Source: JAVVHE01 sp032249695 (GTDB taxonomy: Bacteria > Pseudomonadota > Alphaproteobacteria > Sphingomonadales > Sphingomonadaceae). Taken from it: DNA of 64,000 nucleotides. A model generated the notes under the pieces. It saw only the letters and a list, made by a program, of their open reading frames with translations. It did no database searches and was not told where the DNA came from. Location: positions 6,536-70,535 of the forward strand of contig JAVVHE010000016.1 in assembly GCA_032249695.1 (NCBI GenBank). Reading direction: 5' to 3'. The position numbers were made by a program, and so were the translations under genes. Shown one piece after another: positions 63,068 through 64,000 of this stretch (position 1 is its first letter; each line of letters starts with the position of its first letter).

Positions 63068-64000
63068 GTGACCGATGGCGTTCAATCGTACGAATACGAT
63101 TTCCGTGCCGGCCTGCTGGCGGGGGCGTCGACAGCTTTCGCGCTGGTCGCCACCCAGGCCCAGGCTCAGCTGTTCCTCGGCCTCGGCTTAGCGCTAACTC
63201 CCGGCTCGGTCGCGATCGGCGGTGTGGCCACCACAAGAGCCAACGGTAACGGAGCTTATGCGATCGGCGAGGGCGCGAATGCCAACGGTAACAATACCCT
63301 AGCCGTCGGCACGTCGACCTCGGCAACCGCGGTCGGCGCCACTGCGCTTGGCCTGGGAGCGAGTGCGACAGCGCTGAACGCGTTCTCTGCGGGCGCGAAC
63401 GCCAACGCCTCCGCCGTCGGCGGAATTGCAATCGGCGTCAGTGCCAGTGCGACGCAGGCGAACGGCCTTGCGCTCGGCACGGGCGCGCAGGTGACGGCCG
63501 GCATCGGCAACGGCGCGATCGGGAACGGCGCCACCTTCACCGCCTCCGACAACACCAATCTGGCCACCAGCGCCAACTTCTCGTTTCTCGGCGCCACCGT
63601 AACGGGCGGCGTTGCCACGCAGGGCGTCAGTTTCGGCACCAGCGCATTGCCTTCGCGCATCACGAACATTGCCGCGGGCCGCGTGCTCTCGGGCTCGCTC
63701 GACGCGGTGAACGGCAGCCAACTGTTCCAAGTCGCTAGCCTCACGGCGAGTGCCACCGTGTCGCTGGGCGTTTCCCTGTCCTCCACAGACAGCACGGTCG
63801 CCAGCCAGTCGACGGTGGTGTCCTCGTCGGTCGCCAGCTTGGCGTCTTCAATCAGCGATGTCGTCAGCACGATCGCCAGCCAGTCGACGGTGGTGTCCTC
63901 GTCGGTCGCCAGCCTCGCCTCCTCAATCAGCGGGGTCGCCAGCACGGTCGCCAACAACAGCGCGTCGATCTCGCAGATCAGCTCGTCGCTATCGCAGACC
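63068..64000 (+). CDS. trimeric autotransporter adhesin (YadA-like), 5' part only, start probably frameshifted
   Basis: A surface adhesin of type Vc secretion, cut by the window edge (at least 311 codons). A signal-like hydrophobic segment GLLAGASTAFALVATQAQA is followed by YadA-head repeats (AIGEGANANGNNTLAVGTST, GLGASATALNAFSAGANANA and others with the [S/A]-x-AxGxxAxAxG pattern), a neck with RVLSGSLDAVNGSQLFQVAS, and a Ser/Val-rich stalk repeating every 25 residues. The reading frame has only a GTG at 63068 or an ATG at 63056, neither well spaced from an RBS. The well-placed ATG 63075 opens a different frame that stops after 38 codons. Confidence 0.85.
   Translation, partial: MTDGVQSYEYDFRAGLLAGASTAFALVATQAQAQLFLGLGLALTPGSVAIGGVATTRANGNGAYAIGEGANANGNNTLAVGTSTSATAVGATALGLGASATALNAFSAGANANASAVGGIAIGVSASATQANGLALGTGAQVTAGIGNGAIGNGATFTASDNTNLATSANFSFLGATVTGGVATQGVSFGTSALPSRITNIAAGRVLSGSLDAVNGSQLFQVASLTASATVSLGVSLSSTDSTVASQSTVVSSSVASLASSISDVVSTIASQSTVVSSSVASLASSISGVASTVANNSASISQISSSLSQT
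63798..63947 (+). repeat. 75-base tandem repeat encoding 25-residue stalk units
   Basis: Two near-identical 75-base units (63798-63872 and 63873-63947) and the start of a third encode the Ser/Val-rich coiled-coil stalk of the adhesin. First parts (about 40 bases) are identical; the second parts differ at a few positions. Such repeats can change copy number and stalk length. Confidence 0.85.

Noticed and set aside
63256..63957. Minus-strand frame over the adhesin with repetitive translation
   Set aside because: Its repeats mirror the adhesin DNA repeats; the plus-strand product has recognisable YadA-like head and neck motifs.
1..64000. CRISPR arrays, insertion sequences, integrases or prophage genes
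   Set aside because: No regularly spaced repeats, transposase or integrase motifs were seen anywhere in the window.

Overview
The window is a high-GC bacterial chromosome segment, most likely from a sphingomonad (Alphaproteobacteria, Sphingomonadales). The best evidence is a serine palmitoyltransferase overlapping a dedicated acyl carrier protein (sphingolipid synthesis), a GTTC-N7-GTTC site of the alphaproteobacterial LexA type, a Fiu-like TonB receptor beside feoAB, and frequent GTG/TTG starts with 1-4 base gene overlaps. No rRNA gene is present, so genus is inference.

Layout. 1-3782 (minus): a tripartite drug-efflux operon (HlyD/EmrA adaptor, DHA2 MFS pump, NodT outer-membrane lipoprotein cut by the window edge). 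3967-4044: tRNA-His(GTG). 4170-9983: lptD divergent from pepA, a decayed BrnT/BrnA-like toxin-antitoxin locus, holC, ndk and a MaoC-type hydratase. 10233-20578: housekeeping genes dnaN, an AI-2E-type transporter, D-cysteine desulfhydrase, ferredoxin-NADP reductase, rbfA, a pteridine-reductase-like SDR, and gltB without gltD.

20629-37667 is a surface-polysaccharide locus of about 17 kb. It has a minus-strand run of three glycosyltransferases, an acetyltransferase and a Wzy-like polymerase; a UDP-xylose synthase gene on the opposite strand; a second minus-strand run (HlpA-type glycosyltransferase, Wzx flippase, Wzz, GT2, fcl, gmd); and a plus-strand module (WbuB-like glycosyltransferase, RmlD-like reductase, FnlA/CapE dehydratase, FnlC/WecB epimerase). 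Predicted precursors are UDP-xylose, GDP-L-fucose and UDP-L-FucNAc or UDP-L-QuiNAc. The initiating sugar-phosphate transferase and the Wza/Wzc export parts are not in the window, so the locus continues elsewhere or is split.

37762-50907: a GNAT, an LLM flavin oxidoreductase and an aldo/keto reductase, pgi with an overlapping Nramp metal transporter, the sphingolipid genes spt-acp, yggS, a FemAB/CelD-like acyltransferase that is a candidate ceramide synthase, a fasciclin-domain protein, an SDR, a DUF3429 membrane protein and a TonB-dependent siderophore receptor. 51067-53812: feoA-feoB and ssb. 54025-59199: a glyoxalase-fold protein, an apparently SOS-controlled small ORF beside a LexA-type box, and fatty-acid oxidation genes (FadB/FadJ-type fusion, alpha/beta hydrolase, enoyl-CoA hydratase). 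59496-62831 encodes a three-domain membrane protein (GH18-like, polysaccharide deacetylase, GT2 synthase). The window ends inside a trimeric autotransporter adhesin whose 5' end looks frameshifted.

The items most worth following up are the GH18-CE4-GT2 fusion, the SOS-box small ORF, the TA fossil, the candidate ceramide synthase, and the choice between L-QuiNAc and L-FucNAc chemistry.
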